The notes: a model not told the origin generated them from the sequence alone. A stretch of DNA of 64,000 nt from Planctomycetaceae bacterium (GCA_011525785.1 WYBT01000062.1:1-64000), one strand, 5' to 3'; shown: positions 45,063 through 53,951, numbered from the stretch's first letter. Program-made: numbers and translations.

Positions 45063-46106
45063 CTAGACGGACGCGGTTGCGGGCTTGTGCGCGCGCTCGG
45101 CGCCGCTGCCCAGCGCGCTGAGCAACTCGTCGAGCACCATGCGATTGGTGACGCCCTCGGCGATCGCCTCGTACTTGAGGCGCATGCGGTGGATCATCAC
45201 GTCCTCGGCGAGGGCGAACAGGTCCTCGGGGATGGCGTAGCGCCGGCCGTGCATCAGCGCGCGCGCGCGCGCCGACTTGATCAACGAGATGCCGGCGCGC
45301 GGGCTGCAGCCCAGCTCGACCGCCGGATGCACGCGCGAGCGGCCCACGAGGTCGACCACGTGCTCGACGAAGGTCTCGCTCACGTGCACGCGGTGCACGG
45401 CTTCCATGGCGTCGACCAGCTCCTTGGTCGAGCCCACCGGCTCGCGCGCGAGCGCATCGAACTCGGTGCGCGCGATCGCGCCCTTGCCCGACTTCTCGAT
45501 GCCCAGCGCCGCGTTGCGCATCAGCACTTCGCGCTCTTCCTCGGGCTTGGGGTACACGAGGCGGTGCACCAGCATGAAGCGGTCGAGCTGCGCCTCGGGG
45601 AGCTCGAACGTGCCGGCCTGCTCGATCGGATTCTGCGTCGCGATCACCAGGAACGGCGCGGGCAGCTTGAAGGTCTCGTTGCCGATCGTGACCTTGCGCT
45701 CCTGCATCGCCTCGAGCAGCGCGCCCTGCACCTTGGGCGCGGCGCGGTTGATCTCGTCGGCCAGCAAGAGGTTGGTGAACACCGGACCCTTGCGGATGCG
45801 GAACTCGCTCGTGCGCTGATCGAGGATCTCCGAGCCGAGGATGTCGGCGGGCAGGAGGTCGATCGTGAACTGGATGCGCGCGAAGTCCAGGTCGATCGAG
45901 CGCGCGAGCACACTCACCAGCAGCGTCTTCGCCAGGCCCGGAACGCCCTGCAACAGGATGTGGCCGCCGGTGAACAGCGCGATGAGCAGGCGCTCGACCA
46001 CGACGTCCTGGCCCACGACCACCGTGCCGACGCGCTCGCGCACGGCCTGGATGAAGTCGCGGGTGCGGTCGAGCTCGGCTTGGCTGAGGGGGGCGGGTGC
46101 TTGCAT
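45063..46106 (-). CDS. MoxR-family AAA+ ATPase
   Basis: A 347-residue ATPase with Walker A LLQGVPGLAKTLL, Walker B LLLADEINRAAPKVQGALLEAMQERKVT, sensor VIATQNPIEQAGTFELPEAQLDRFM, and the C-terminal lid SPRAGISLIKSARARALMHGR and MRLKYEAIAEGV. MoxR enzymes act as chaperones for VWA-domain proteins. It is first in a six- or seven-gene minus-strand operon with the DUF58, small membrane, BatA-like, BatB-like, helical and giant periplasmic genes. No clear Shine-Dalgarno is seen before the ATG. Confidence 0.95.
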   Translation of the reverse strand: MQAPAPLSQAELDRTRDFIQAVRERVGTVVVGQDVVVERLLIALFTGGHILLQGVPGLAKTLLVSVLARSIDLDFARIQFTIDLLPADILGSEILDQRTSEFRIRKGPVFTNLLLADEINRAAPKVQGALLEAMQERKVTIGNETFKLPAPFLVIATQNPIEQAGTFELPEAQLDRFMLVHRLVYPKPEEEREVLMRNAALGIEKSGKGAIARTEFDALAREPVGSTKELVDAMEAVHRVHVSETFVEHVVDLVGRSRVHPAVELGCSPRAGISLIKSARARALMHGRRYAIPEDLFALAEDVMIHRMRLKYEAIAEGVTNRMVLDELLSALGSGAERAHKPATASV

Positions 46107-46328
46107 CGGCGGAGCGTTGAGGAATGGGCTTGGCTAGACGGCGTGCGCAGCTGCGCGTCACGCGCGCGGTTGTGCAGCGAGTCGGCTGAACTTCGTTGAG
46201 CGCCGCGTCGGCGGAACCGGGCGCGCTCGCGCGGCGCGCAGTATCGCCTCTCGCGCCCCCGCGGCCAGCGCGGCGCCAGAGCTAGTTGTGATGGACGCGC
46301 GAGTTGCGCTCGGGATTCCCGCGAACAG

Positions 46329-47705
46329 CTACTTGCCGACCGCGAGGCCCCGCCACAGCCCGGCGCTTCCGGTGCTCGAGCCCTCGGGACCAGCTTGCGC
46401 GCCCAGGCCCCACACGACCTCCTTCGGCAGTGCGCGCGGCAGCTCGACGGACCAGCTCTGGTTCTCGACGGACACCGTGAGCTTGCGCCCGGACACGGCC
46501 GCCTTCACTTGGGTCGTCACGCCCAGACGGAGCGCGGGAGCGTTGGCGTTCAAGAGCGTCGTCCAGGAATTCGCATTCGCGTCGTAGTCGAGCACGGTGA
46601 AGCCCGCGTCGGCGACGAAGGCGATCGAGTAGAAGCCGCGCGGCTCGCGCGCGAACAGGAAATTCAGCTGCCCACGGCCTCCCGGGAGGATGCGCAGCGT
46701 GCTCGCCATCTTGAACTCCGCCGTCTCGACCGGCTGCGTGTTCCAGGCGATGGCGTTGAAGCTCGGAAAGGCGATCTGCAGCCAGTCCTCGCCGTGCGGC
46801 GCGAGCGAGCGATAGACCTCGTCCCACTGCGGCGCGAGCGCGGCCACGTGCTTGTCGAAGTCGCGGCCGGCGCTCCCGAAGGCCTTGGTCGCGTGCGCGA
46901 GCACCTTCTCCGCGTACTCGCTGCCTCCGCCGGTGCGGCGCGCGAACGCGAGGCACTCGAGGAGCTTCTTGCGGCGCGCGTCGCCGACCAGGAACGCGAA
47001 CCACTGGTTGCGCAGGGCGTAGCGCTCGCGCCAGTCGAAGTCCTCGACGCGGCCGGCGAGCAGGTGCTCGGGCGTGGGCAGCTTGCCGGCCGTCGCGAGC
47101 GCCTGCACGCGCACCATGTCGTTCGACCAGAAGGGGATCTCGCGGGGCTCTCGACCGAACAGCTTGGCGCTGACGCGTTGCGCGACGTGCGACGCGACGC
47201 CGTCGACCAGCCAGTCGGGATGGCTCGCGAAGTTCGGACACAGCTCGAAGCGCGCCAGGTGCGCCGCTTCCCAGGCGAGCAGCGTGAGCGTCTGCGGCGG
47301 CAGGCCGATCGCGCGCAGGGTCTCGTCCATGCACGGCGGCTGCAGCGCGACATGCGCCGAGCGCGAGGCGTGGTGCGCCATCGCGAGGTTGCGCGCGAAC
47401 TTGCCCTGCGTGAGCCGCAGCTCGGCCGCCTCGTAGCCCGCGGTGTGGCGGTACAGATGGACTTCGAGCGGCTTGGCGGGCTTGGCGCCCTGGGCGCCGA
47501 ACAACTCGGCAACGATCGGCCACACCTGTTCAACTGCTGCGAGCGCCGAATCGGCGAGCTTCTCATCGCCGCCGTCGAAGCGGACGAGACAAGTCTCGCC
47601 CTTGCGCTCCACGACCTCGTTCGTGGGCTGTTGCGCGCTGGCGAGCGCGGAAGGGTAGGAGAGAGCGAGAACGACGTGGACCGCGAAAGCTGCGAGCCTC
47701 TGCAT
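46329..47705 (-). CDS. Secreted peptidase-MA-like protein, degenerate active site
   Basis: A 458-residue exported protein. Signal peptide at about 1-24. It has the layout of peptidase-MA/DUF1570-type proteins: a helix where HExxH is expected followed by a Pro-Asp/Glu-Trp-Leu-x-Asp/Glu-Gly segment. Here the motif reads WEAAH (145-149), losing the first zinc His, and PDWLVDGVASHVAQR (163-177) holds an Asp instead of the usual Glu. Protease activity is therefore doubtful. The second half (280-458) is beta-rich and ends in a jelly-roll-like region (AVSGRKLTVSVENQSWSVELP). GATAAC lies 7 bp before the ATG, so the mRNA may be leaderless. Confidence 0.65.
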   Translation of the reverse strand: MQRLAAFAVHVVLALSYPSALASAQQPTNEVVERKGETCLVRFDGGDEKLADSALAAVEQVWPIVAELFGAQGAKPAKPLEVHLYRHTAGYEAAELRLTQGKFARNLAMAHHASRSAHVALQPPCMDETLRAIGLPPQTLTLLAWEAAHLARFELCPNFASHPDWLVDGVASHVAQRVSAKLFGREPREIPFWSNDMVRVQALATAGKLPTPEHLLAGRVEDFDWRERYALRNQWFAFLVGDARRKKLLECLAFARRTGGGSEYAEKVLAHATKAFGSAGRDFDKHVAALAPQWDEVYRSLAPHGEDWLQIAFPSFNAIAWNTQPVETAEFKMASTLRILPGGRGQLNFLFAREPRGFYSIAFVADAGFTVLDYDANANSWTTLLNANAPALRLGVTTQVKAAVSGRKLTVSVENQSWSVELPRALPKEVVWGLGAQAGPEGSSTGSAGLWRGLAVGK

Positions 47706-47712
47706 GTCGGCA

Positions 47713-47718
47713 GTTATC
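47713..47718 (-). promoter_or_regulatory. Candidate -10 box (GATAAC) for leaderless transcription
   Basis: GATAAC is separated from the ATG at 47705 by 7 nt, which would place the transcription start at or next to the ATG. Matches TATAAT in four positions. Weaker than the rph and pyrK boxes. Confidence 0.35.
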
Positions 47719-47802
47719 GACAGTGCGCTGCCGCGGCGCAAGTCGGCGGCCGAGCTCGCTCGCGTTCATTCGCCGACACCGCGTAACGAAGCGCCCGCGT
47801 CA

Positions 47803-50109
47803 CTAGTGGTAGAGCAGGACCCGCGAGCGTGCCGCGAGGAAGTCGCTCAAGTCCGGGTGGGCGATCTCGCGCAGTTCGCCGAATTCGCGGGCGCGAAGGA
47901 GCTGCTCCCAGGCGCTGTGGTTGCGCAGCAACACATCGACCTTCGCGACTTCGAACTCGTCGCCGTGCAGGCGCAGCAGCATCCACGCGAGCGCGAGGCC
48001 GAGTTCGACCGGCTCGAGCACGTTGCGATCGACGATTTCGATCTGCACGCCGGAGCACGCCTCGTTCGCGAAGCGGCTCTCGCGCGGCGTGAAGCGCGTG
48101 GCGGCGAAGCGCACGCCCGGAAGCTCGAGCGCGTTGAGCCATGCAGCGAGCTGCGACCCGTGGATCCACGGCGCGCCGATGCGTTCGAAGGGCTCGTCCG
48201 TGCCGCGGCCGACCGAGACGTTCGTGAACTCGAGCAGCGCCACGCCCGGATAGAGCAGCGCCTGCGTCGGATTGCGCAGGTTGGGGCTCGGCGCGAGCCA
48301 GTCGAGCGTGGTGGCGGCCCAGTCCATCGAGCGGCGGTAGTTCTCGCACGCGACGACCTCGAGCTCGCAGGCGACGCCGAAGTGCTCGCGGTACAGGCGC
48401 GCTAGTTCACCCAGCGTGAGGCCGTGCACGATCGGGATTGGTTTGTACGCGACGAAGTCCAGTCGCGCGGGATCGGCGAGCGGTCCCTGCGGCCGCACGA
48501 AGCCGATCGGGTTGGGCCGGTCGAGCACGACCACGCGCAGGCCGTGCTCCGCCGCGGCCTCCATCGCGTAGCCCAGAGTCGTCGAGTAGGTGTAGAAGCG
48601 CGCGCCGACGTCCTGCACGTCGAACACGAGCGTGTCGGCGCCTTCGAGCATCTCGCGCGTGGGCCGGCGCGTCTTGCCGTACAGGCTGAAGAGCTTCACG
48701 CCGCTCGCAGTGTCGATGCCGTCTTCCACCGCGCCCTCGAGCGCCGCGTCGAAGCCGTGCTCGGGCGTCATCGCGCACACGACCTCGACTCCGCAGCGGC
48801 GCAGCAGATCGAGCGTGCGCTCGCCGTCGCGCGTGCGGCCGGTGCGATTGGTGAGCAGCGCGACGCGGCGACCGTGCAGTCGCTCGCAGCTCTCGCGCGC
48901 GAGCACGTCGGCGCCGGTGCGCACGGGGGTCGAGAGTTCGAGCTGCTTCAACAGATCGAGTCCGAGCGAGCGCGTGAACAGGCCGGCGTACTCGCCGACG
49001 CCGCGCCGCAGCTCGCGCACATCGCCCTGGCCCGCGGGATGCAGGCGGCTCGTCAGCACGACGCACCACACCTTGCTCGCCGGGTCGAGCCACAGCGACG
49101 TGCCCGTGAAGCCCGTGTGGCCGACGCTGACCCCGCGCGGCATCGTTCCGCGAGGCGACGAGTACGCCGTGTCGCAGTCGAGCCCGAGCGTGCGGCCGCC
49201 TTCGCCGTTCGCGAGCCAGCGCGGCGTGAGCAGCGCGTCGGCGCTGTGGCGCGAGAGCACGCGCACGCCGTCGATCATCCCGCGGTTTGCGAGCATGCGG
49301 CACCAGCGCGAGACGTCCTCGAGCGTCGAGAACAGCCCCGCGTGTCCGGCGACACCTCCCAGGTGCGCTGCGCGCGGATCGTGGACCTCGCCGCGCAGCA
49401 TCCCGGCCTCCCGCGGTTCCGTCGGAGCGCAGCGCGCGTGCAGTTCAAACCGCGGCCGAAAGCCCGTGTCGCGCATGCCGGCGGGCTCGAAGATCTCGCG
49501 CCGCGCGAACTCGTCGAGTGAGAGGCCGCTGACGCGCTCGACGAGCACTCCCAGCGCGATGTAGCCCACGTCGCTGTACATGAACTTCGAGCCGGGCGGA
49601 TGCGCCGGCGCGAGCGCGCAGATGCGCTCCCACGCGCGCTGCGGCCCGTCCGCGTAGTCCGCGAGCGAGTTGTCCGCGATCAGGCCGCTCCAGTGCCGCA
49701 GCAGCTGCTCGAGCGTGATCGACTCCTTGCCGTTGGCGCCGAACTCCGGCAGGTAGCGCGCGAGCGGCGCGTCGAGCTCGAGCTGGCCGCGCTCGACGAG
49801 CTTGAGCACGCTCGAGGCCGTCGCGATCGGCTTGGTCAGCGAGGCGAGGTCGAACAGCGTGTCCGTCGTCAGCTCCTCGCGCTCGGGTGTCACCGCGCGC
49901 GCGCCGAGGCGGGTCGACGCCAGCACCTCGTCGCCGCGGCCGATCCGCGCCGTCGCTCCAGGAATCGCGCCAGCCTCGATGGCCCGCACGAGCAGCGCGG
50001 CCAAGGGCGTCTGCAGAGGCTCGGTAGGCTTCTCGGGCGCGGGCGTGGGCCCGGGCGACGCGCAACTCAGCGCAGCGACTGCGGAGCAGATCACGGCTCG
50101 AAACGTCAT
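47803..50109 (-). CDS. Lipoprotein fusion of serine beta-lactamase-like hydrolase and NamZ (DUF1343)
   Basis: A 768-residue predicted lipoprotein (lipobox ALSC). Residues 25-370 are a class C beta-lactamase/DD-peptidase-like domain: SLTK (SxxK), YSDVGY in place of YxN, and GHTGF as the HTG triad. Residues 385-768 form a DUF1343 domain: GRRVALLTNRTGRT, CAMTPEHGFDAALEGAVEDG, FSLYGKTRRPT, LVFDVQDVGARFYTYSTTLG, VLDRPNPIGF, LAPSPNLRNPTQALLYPGVA and NVSVGRGTDEPFERIGAPW. DUF1343 enzymes (NamZ) are exo-N-acetylmuramidases, and fusion or pairing with beta-lactamase-like amidases occurs in peptidoglycan recycling. The start was placed at the ATG that begins the lipoprotein signal. TACCGT lies 6 bp upstream. 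Confidence 0.9.
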   Translation of the reverse strand: MTFRAVICSAVAALSCASPGPTPAPEKPTEPLQTPLAALLVRAIEAGAIPGATARIGRGDEVLASTRLGARAVTPEREELTTDTLFDLASLTKPIATASSVLKLVERGQLELDAPLARYLPEFGANGKESITLEQLLRHWSGLIADNSLADYADGPQRAWERICALAPAHPPGSKFMYSDVGYIALGVLVERVSGLSLDEFARREIFEPAGMRDTGFRPRFELHARCAPTEPREAGMLRGEVHDPRAAHLGGVAGHAGLFSTLEDVSRWCRMLANRGMIDGVRVLSRHSADALLTPRWLANGEGGRTLGLDCDTAYSSPRGTMPRGVSVGHTGFTGTSLWLDPASKVWCVVLTSRLHPAGQGDVRELRRGVGEYAGLFTRSLGLDLLKQLELSTPVRTGADVLARESCERLHGRRVALLTNRTGRTRDGERTLDLLRRCGVEVVCAMTPEHGFDAALEGAVEDGIDTASGVKLFSLYGKTRRPTREMLEGADTLVFDVQDVGARFYTYSTTLGYAMEAAAEHGLRVVVLDRPNPIGFVRPQGPLADPARLDFVAYKPIPIVHGLTLGELARLYREHFGVACELEVVACENYRRSMDWAATTLDWLAPSPNLRNPTQALLYPGVALLEFTNVSVGRGTDEPFERIGAPWIHGSQLAAWLNALELPGVRFAATRFTPRESRFANEACSGVQIEIVDRNVLEPVELGLALAWMLLRLHGDEFEVAKVDVLLRNHSAWEQLLRAREFGELREIAHPDLSDFLAARSRVLLYH

Positions 50110-50115
50110 CCCGTC

Positions 50116-50121
50116 ACGGTA
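50116..50121 (-). promoter_or_regulatory. Candidate -10 box (TACCGT) for leaderless transcription
   Basis: TACCGT (TANNNT) is followed by exactly 6 nt and then the ATG at 50109. The same spacing is seen upstream of the mce-like and rph genes. Confidence 0.35.
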
Positions 50122-50330
50122 GCGCGCGGCGATTCGGGCGGGGCCGGCGGCGCATCGAACTCGCCGAGTCAGCGCCAGCGCGGGCGCCCGCGCTGTCCGT
50201 GCTGTCCGCGCGGCGCGAGTCCTCGACGCCAAGACCTCGGAATCCACGCAGCGCACGAGCTTGTTGTGCGTTGGAGGTCGTGGGCGCGTTTGCCCCCAAT
50301 TTGACTCAACCCCTTCTCCCGGAGCCTCAG

Positions 50331-51152
50331 GTGAAAACCGCATCCGCACTGTTCGTGTTCCTGTTGGCGTCGCTGTCCGCCACCGCCGCGACGATCCCCC
50401 TCTCCCTTGCATCGCAAGGCGCGCCCACCGGCATGCCCGCGCCGAGCGGCCTTGCGAGCGAAGCTCTGAGTCCGGCCGAGGCGGCTGCGCTGGATGCAGT
50501 GCACGACGCGCGCGTGAGCGAGCTCCAGCAACGCCGGCCCAGCTTCACGCTGATTCGCTTGGACGAGCTCGGGCAGCCGCAGGTGCGCCTGGACCTGTAC
50601 TTCGGCGGCCTGCGGCCGTCGACTCGCGCCGAGCTGTTGGCGCTCACCGACCGGTTCCGCTTCGAGTCGTCGTCGGGTGACGGGAGCGGGCGTGACGAGC
50701 CCGCGCTGCCGGAGTGGCGCACTCTGATCCTGCCCGAGAGCGCGATGCCGTCGGGCGCGCCGGAGATGGCGGAGTTCTCGCCCGGTGAGGATCTCTTCAT
50801 CGAATTTCGTCGGGTGAACCTGTCGATCAGCTGCTCGATGAGCTGGGGGTTCGGCTTCCACGGATACGACCACACTGGGACTGTCCGCTACATCTACGCC
50901 TACGGCGCGGATGGTGCGACGTTCGCTGCGCAGGCGCGGCGTGACCGCAACACCAATCCCAACCTGTCGCTCCAGTGGCGCATCAACGGAGTGTGGCATG
51001 CCTTGACGAGCCAGGTCAGTTCGCAAGGCGCGTACATGGACTACGTGGGCTGGGGCGACGCCGGCTGCGTGGCCCGCGACTATCGTGTCCGCATCTACAT
51101 GGCCAACGAGGGCTACTACTCCTGCCTGGGGATGAAGTTCACTGCGAACTGA
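50331..51152 (+). CDS. Small secreted protein of unknown function
   Basis: A 273-residue exported protein starting at GTG with GGAG 6 bp upstream. Signal peptide at about 1-20 (ASALFVFLLASLSATAA). A helical, charged segment (about 45-150) precedes a beta-rich C-terminal domain with aromatic residues (SMSWGFGFHGYDHTGTVRYI, LQWRINGVWHALTSQ, MDYVGWGDAGC, YYSCLGMKF) and three or four cysteines. I do not recognise the family. The 221 bp before it separate it from the divergent NamZ fusion gene and hold no other gene. Confidence 0.62.
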   Translation: MKTASALFVFLLASLSATAATIPLSLASQGAPTGMPAPSGLASEALSPAEAAALDAVHDARVSELQQRRPSFTLIRLDELGQPQVRLDLYFGGLRPSTRAELLALTDRFRFESSSGDGSGRDEPALPEWRTLILPESAMPSGAPEMAEFSPGEDLFIEFRRVNLSISCSMSWGFGFHGYDHTGTVRYIYAYGADGATFAAQARRDRNTNPNLSLQWRINGVWHALTSQVSSQGAYMDYVGWGDAGCVARDYRVRIYMANEGYYSCLGMKFTAN

Positions 51153-51185
51153 GCCACGGGCTCTCTGCCTAACGCTGATCCTCGT

Positions 51186-51211
51186 GCGCGCCGGGGTGCG
51201 TCCCGGCGCGC
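51186..51211. repeat. GC-rich hairpin without T-run
   Basis: A perfect 10-bp stem (51186-51195 with 51202-51211) and 6-nt loop after the secreted-protein gene. There is no run of T, so at best it is a weak terminator or transcript-end structure. It precedes the mce-like promoter. Confidence 0.45.
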
Positions 51212-51235
51212 GCCGCTCCATGTGAGGTAGCGCGC

Positions 51236-51241
51236 TACGAT
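51236..51241 (+). promoter_or_regulatory. Candidate -10 box (TACGAT) for leaderless mce
   Basis: TACGAT is 6 nt before the ATG at 51248, so transcription would begin at the A of the start codon. There is no Shine-Dalgarno. Matches TATAAT in four positions. Confidence 0.45.
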
Positions 51242-51247
51242 TCGCAA

Positions 51248-51682
51248 ATGCTGCCCACGAACCTCGCGCCGCTCGTACGCGGCGTGCACCACATCGCCAT
51301 CGTCGTTCCGTCGATCGCCGACGCGCGCAAGACCTACGAAGGCGTGCTCCGCTTGAGCGCGAGTGAACCGGAGTACGTCGCCGACCAGAAGGTCAACGTG
51401 CTCGTCACCTACGCGGGCGAGCAGCGCATCGAACTCGTCGAGCCCGCAGCGCCCGATTCGCCGGTCACGCGCTTCCTCGAGAAGACCGGCGGCGGCTTGC
51501 ACCACGTCGCGTACCGCGTCGACGACGTCGCTGCGGCGATCGCTGCGCTCAAGTCCGCCGGCCTGCGCCTCATCGACGAGTCGCCGCGCCCCGGCGCGCA
51601 CGGCACGCGCATCGCCTTCGTGCACCCCAAGGCCACCGGCGGCGTGCTCACCGAGTTGGTCGAGGACCCGCACGCGCACTGA
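51248..51682 (+). CDS. mce: Methylmalonyl-CoA epimerase
   Basis: Interconverts (R)- and (S)-methylmalonyl-CoA in the propionate/succinyl-CoA pathway. The 144-residue single-chain protein is of the VOC (vicinal oxygen chelate) fold, with two beta-alpha-beta-beta-beta modules: VHHIAIVVPSIADARKTYEGVL and GGLHHVAYRVDDVAAAI. Metal ligands His (VHHI), His (LHHV) and Glu (TELVE) are in place, and the C-terminal HGTRIAFVHPKATGGVLTELVE is diagnostic. The mutase is not in this window. The gene appears leaderless. Confidence 0.93.
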   Translation: MLPTNLAPLVRGVHHIAIVVPSIADARKTYEGVLRLSASEPEYVADQKVNVLVTYAGEQRIELVEPAAPDSPVTRFLEKTGGGLHHVAYRVDDVAAAIAALKSAGLRLIDESPRPGAHGTRIAFVHPKATGGVLTELVEDPHAH

Positions 51683-51706
51683 GCCGCTCGACGCGCCGAG
51701 GCCGCT

Positions 51707-52390
51707 TCACTGGAGCCGCTCGAGAACGTCCGTCGCAAACTGCGCTGCGCGCGCGGAGAGCGCCTTGGGGACGGAGTTGTGGGGGACCAGCGCGACCTCG
51801 AGGTTGGCCGGGTCGAAGTACTTCACGATCTCGAAGTAGAGCGGATAGTCGTCCCTTCGAATCGAGTAGGACCGCGTGCCGCTCGGGCCCGATCGCATCA
51901 CCGTCTGGGTCTCGCCATCGGCGGACAGCGGTGCTCGCGCTCCTTCGCCGTGTTCGTGAAACCTGAACTCGAGTTCGAGCCGCGCGAGGATGCATTCGAG
52001 CACGAGGTCGTGGACGCGGTCGAGATCTCGCGTGTTGACTTCGAACGCCGCCAGGCGACGTTCGATCTGAGAGCGCCAACGCTCGATCTCGAGATCGCGC
52101 TTGGAGGCAGTCGCAGGCGCAGGAGATCTGCTGTCGCTGCCGACCGGTTCGTCGGAGAGTCCGCGGGACTCGGGCTCGGCCAACTCCGCGTCGCGGAGTG
52201 TGGACCAATGCGTTGGCTCCACAGCGTCCGCATCGATGGGCGGACTCAGCTCGCGGTTCGCGCTTGCGCCTTCGAGCGCTCGATCGCTCGCTGGCCCCGT
52301 CAAACGCGAGAGAAACGTCACCGCGACCACGAGGACCACAGCCAGGATCAGGACCCAGTGGATGCGTGACCTACGTGTGACTTGGGCCAC
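51707..52390 (-). CDS. Hypothetical membrane-anchored protein
   Basis: A 227-residue protein starting at GTG with GAGG 7 bp upstream on the minus strand. One transmembrane helix at about residues 11-28 (HWVLILAVVLVVAVTFL), a low-complexity linker to about 95, and a soluble C-terminal domain with a helix (LEIERWRSQIERRLAAFEV) and IRRDDYPLYFEIVKYFDPANL. No family recognised. It converges on mce, with 24 bp between the stops. Confidence 0.55.
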   Translation of the reverse strand: MAQVTRRSRIHWVLILAVVLVVAVTFLSRLTGPASDRALEGASANRELSPPIDADAVEPTHWSTLRDAELAEPESRGLSDEPVGSDSRSPAPATASKRDLEIERWRSQIERRLAAFEVNTRDLDRVHDLVLECILARLELEFRFHEHGEGARAPLSADGETQTVMRSGPSGTRSYSIRRDDYPLYFEIVKYFDPANLEVALVPHNSVPKALSARAAQFATDVLERLQ

Positions 52391-52454
52391 GTTGAGTCCT
52401 CGAGCTGCGGCGCCGAGTTCGTCGACAGGCTCAGCGATGCGCGCCGAAGCCGCG

Positions 52455-53171
52455 TCAGATCCCGAGCGCCGCGCGCTGCACTTCGAACACGCGGCGGATG
52501 CCGGCGGCTCCGACTTCGAGCATCGCGTCGAGTTCCTCGCGGCGGAACGGCGCGCCCTCCGCGGAGCCCTGGACCTCGATGAACTGGCCCTCGCCGGTCA
52601 TCACGAGGTTCATGTCCGTCTCGGCCTTGCTGTCCTCGGAGTAGTCGAGGTCGCACAGCACTTCGCCGCCGACCACGCCGACCGAGATCGCGCCGAGTTG
52701 CGACGAGAGCGGCCAGCCGCGCAGCACGCGCTTTTGGTCCATGTGCTTGAACAGGTCGTAGAGCGCGACCCAGGCGCCGCTGATGGCCGCTGTGCGCGTG
52801 CCGCCGTCGGCTTGCAGCACGTCGCAGTCGATCCAGACCGTGCGCTCGGTCAGCTTGCGCAGGTCGACCACGCCGCGGACCGCGCGGCCGATCAGGCGCT
52901 GGATCTCGATGCCGCGGCCGTCGATCTTCGTGCCGCGGTCGCGCTGTTTGCGGTCCTTGGTCGAGGCCGGGAGCATGCCGTACTCGGCCGTGAGCCAGCC
53001 CTGACCCTTGCCCTGCAGAAAGGGCGGCACGCCGTCGGTGTAGGTCGCCGTGCAGAGCACGCGCGTCGCGCCGAAGCTGGCGAGCACCGACCCCGGGGCG
53101 CTGTTCGTGAACGCGCGCTGGAACGCGAGCGGGCGGGGTTCGTTGGGCTGTCGGCCGTCGTTGCGGGGCAT
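52455..53171 (-). CDS. rph: Ribonuclease PH
   Basis: Phosphorolytic 3'-5' exoribonuclease that trims tRNA 3' ends. The 238-residue protein is a complete single-domain family member, with SVLASFGATRVLCTATY, WLTAEYGMLPASTKDRKQRD, GRGIEIQRLIGRAVRGVVDL, IDCDVLQADGGTRTAAISGAW, and LCDLDYSEDSKAETDMNLVMTGEG with the conserved Asp residues. The ATG lies 6 bp after a TATACT box that sits at the 3' end of birA, so it appears to be transcribed from its own leaderless promoter despite the birA-rph-like gene order. Confidence 0.96.
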   Translation of the reverse strand: MPRNDGRQPNEPRPLAFQRAFTNSAPGSVLASFGATRVLCTATYTDGVPPFLQGKGQGWLTAEYGMLPASTKDRKQRDRGTKIDGRGIEIQRLIGRAVRGVVDLRKLTERTVWIDCDVLQADGGTRTAAISGAWVALYDLFKHMDQKRVLRGWPLSSQLGAISVGVVGGEVLCDLDYSEDSKAETDMNLVMTGEGQFIEVQGSAEGAPFRREELDAMLEVGAAGIRRVFEVQRAALGI

Positions 53172-53177
53172 CGGCGC

Positions 53178-53183
53178 AGTATA
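53178..53183 (-). promoter_or_regulatory. -10 box (TATACT) for leaderless rph
   Basis: TATACT matches TATAAT in five positions and is followed by 6 nt and the ATG of rph. It lies in the 26-bp birA-rph gap. No Shine-Dalgarno exists. Confidence 0.55.
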
Positions 53184-53197
53184 GGCGCCGCGCGCTC

Positions 53198-53935
53198 TCA
53201 AACGGTTCGCACGGCGCGCAGATGTTCGAGCGCGCAGCGCCGCTCGACGCCGTCGCCAGTGCGCACGAGCAGGCCGCGCAGCGTGAGCTCGACGAACACG
53301 CCACAGACGTGCTCGTCGCCGCACTCGAGCTCGAGCAGGCGCCCGCCGAGCTCCGTCGCCGCCACGTAGTCGCCGCACAGCCGCGGCGCTTCGTCGAGCG
53401 CTTGCTCGAGTCGCCCTGCGAGCCGTTCGAGCAGCAGTTCACGCGCGCGCGACACCGTGCAGTCGAGGCCGCACAGCGCAAGACTCGTCACGGCGCGCTG
53501 CGCGAGCAGTTCGGGCGGGAACTCGCGCTGGCGGACGTTGATTCCGATGCCGACCACGTAGTGCGGCGCTGCGGGATCGAGTCCGCGCGTTTCGACCAGG
53601 ATTCCAGCCAGTTTCGCGCCGTCGACGAGCACGTCGTTGGGCCACTTGAGGCGCGCGTCGCGTGCTCCGGCGTCGCGCACGGCCTCGAGCACTGCGAGCC
53701 CGGCCCCGATCGTGAGCGCCGCGGGATTCGCGGGCCGCGCGGGCCGCAGCACCACGCTCATGTACAGCCCTGCGTCGCGAGCGCTGGCCCAGCTCGCTCC
53801 GCGCCGACCTCGTCCGGCGGTCTGCTCGCGCGCGATGTGCACGTCGCCGTGGCGCGCCACGCCCGCTGCTAGCGCTGCGAAGGCGCGCTCGCTGGTCGAG
53901 TCGACGACGTCGTGCTCGATCGCGTGGAACTGCAT
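53198..53935 (-). CDS. birA: Biotin--[acetyl-CoA-carboxylase] ligase
   Basis: Attaches biotin to carboxylases through biotinyl-AMP. The 245-residue protein has DSTSERAFA, REQTAGRGRRGASW (biotin-binding GRGRRG loop), LKWPNDVLVDGAKLAGILVE with the active-site Lys, and GIGINVRQREFP. It lacks the N-terminal helix-turn-helix of regulatory BirA, so it is a ligase only. It starts 16 bp downstream of the sigma-factor stop, within the same strand run. Confidence 0.93.
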   Translation of the reverse strand: MQFHAIEHDVVDSTSERAFAALAAGVARHGDVHIAREQTAGRGRRGASWASARDAGLYMSVVLRPARPANPAALTIGAGLAVLEAVRDAGARDARLKWPNDVLVDGAKLAGILVETRGLDPAAPHYVVGIGINVRQREFPPELLAQRAVTSLALCGLDCTVSRARELLLERLAGRLEQALDEAPRLCGDYVAATELGGRLLELECGDEHVCGVFVELTLRGLLVRTGDGVERRCALEHLRAVRTV

Positions 53936-53951
53936 CGCCGCGCGGCGCGGC

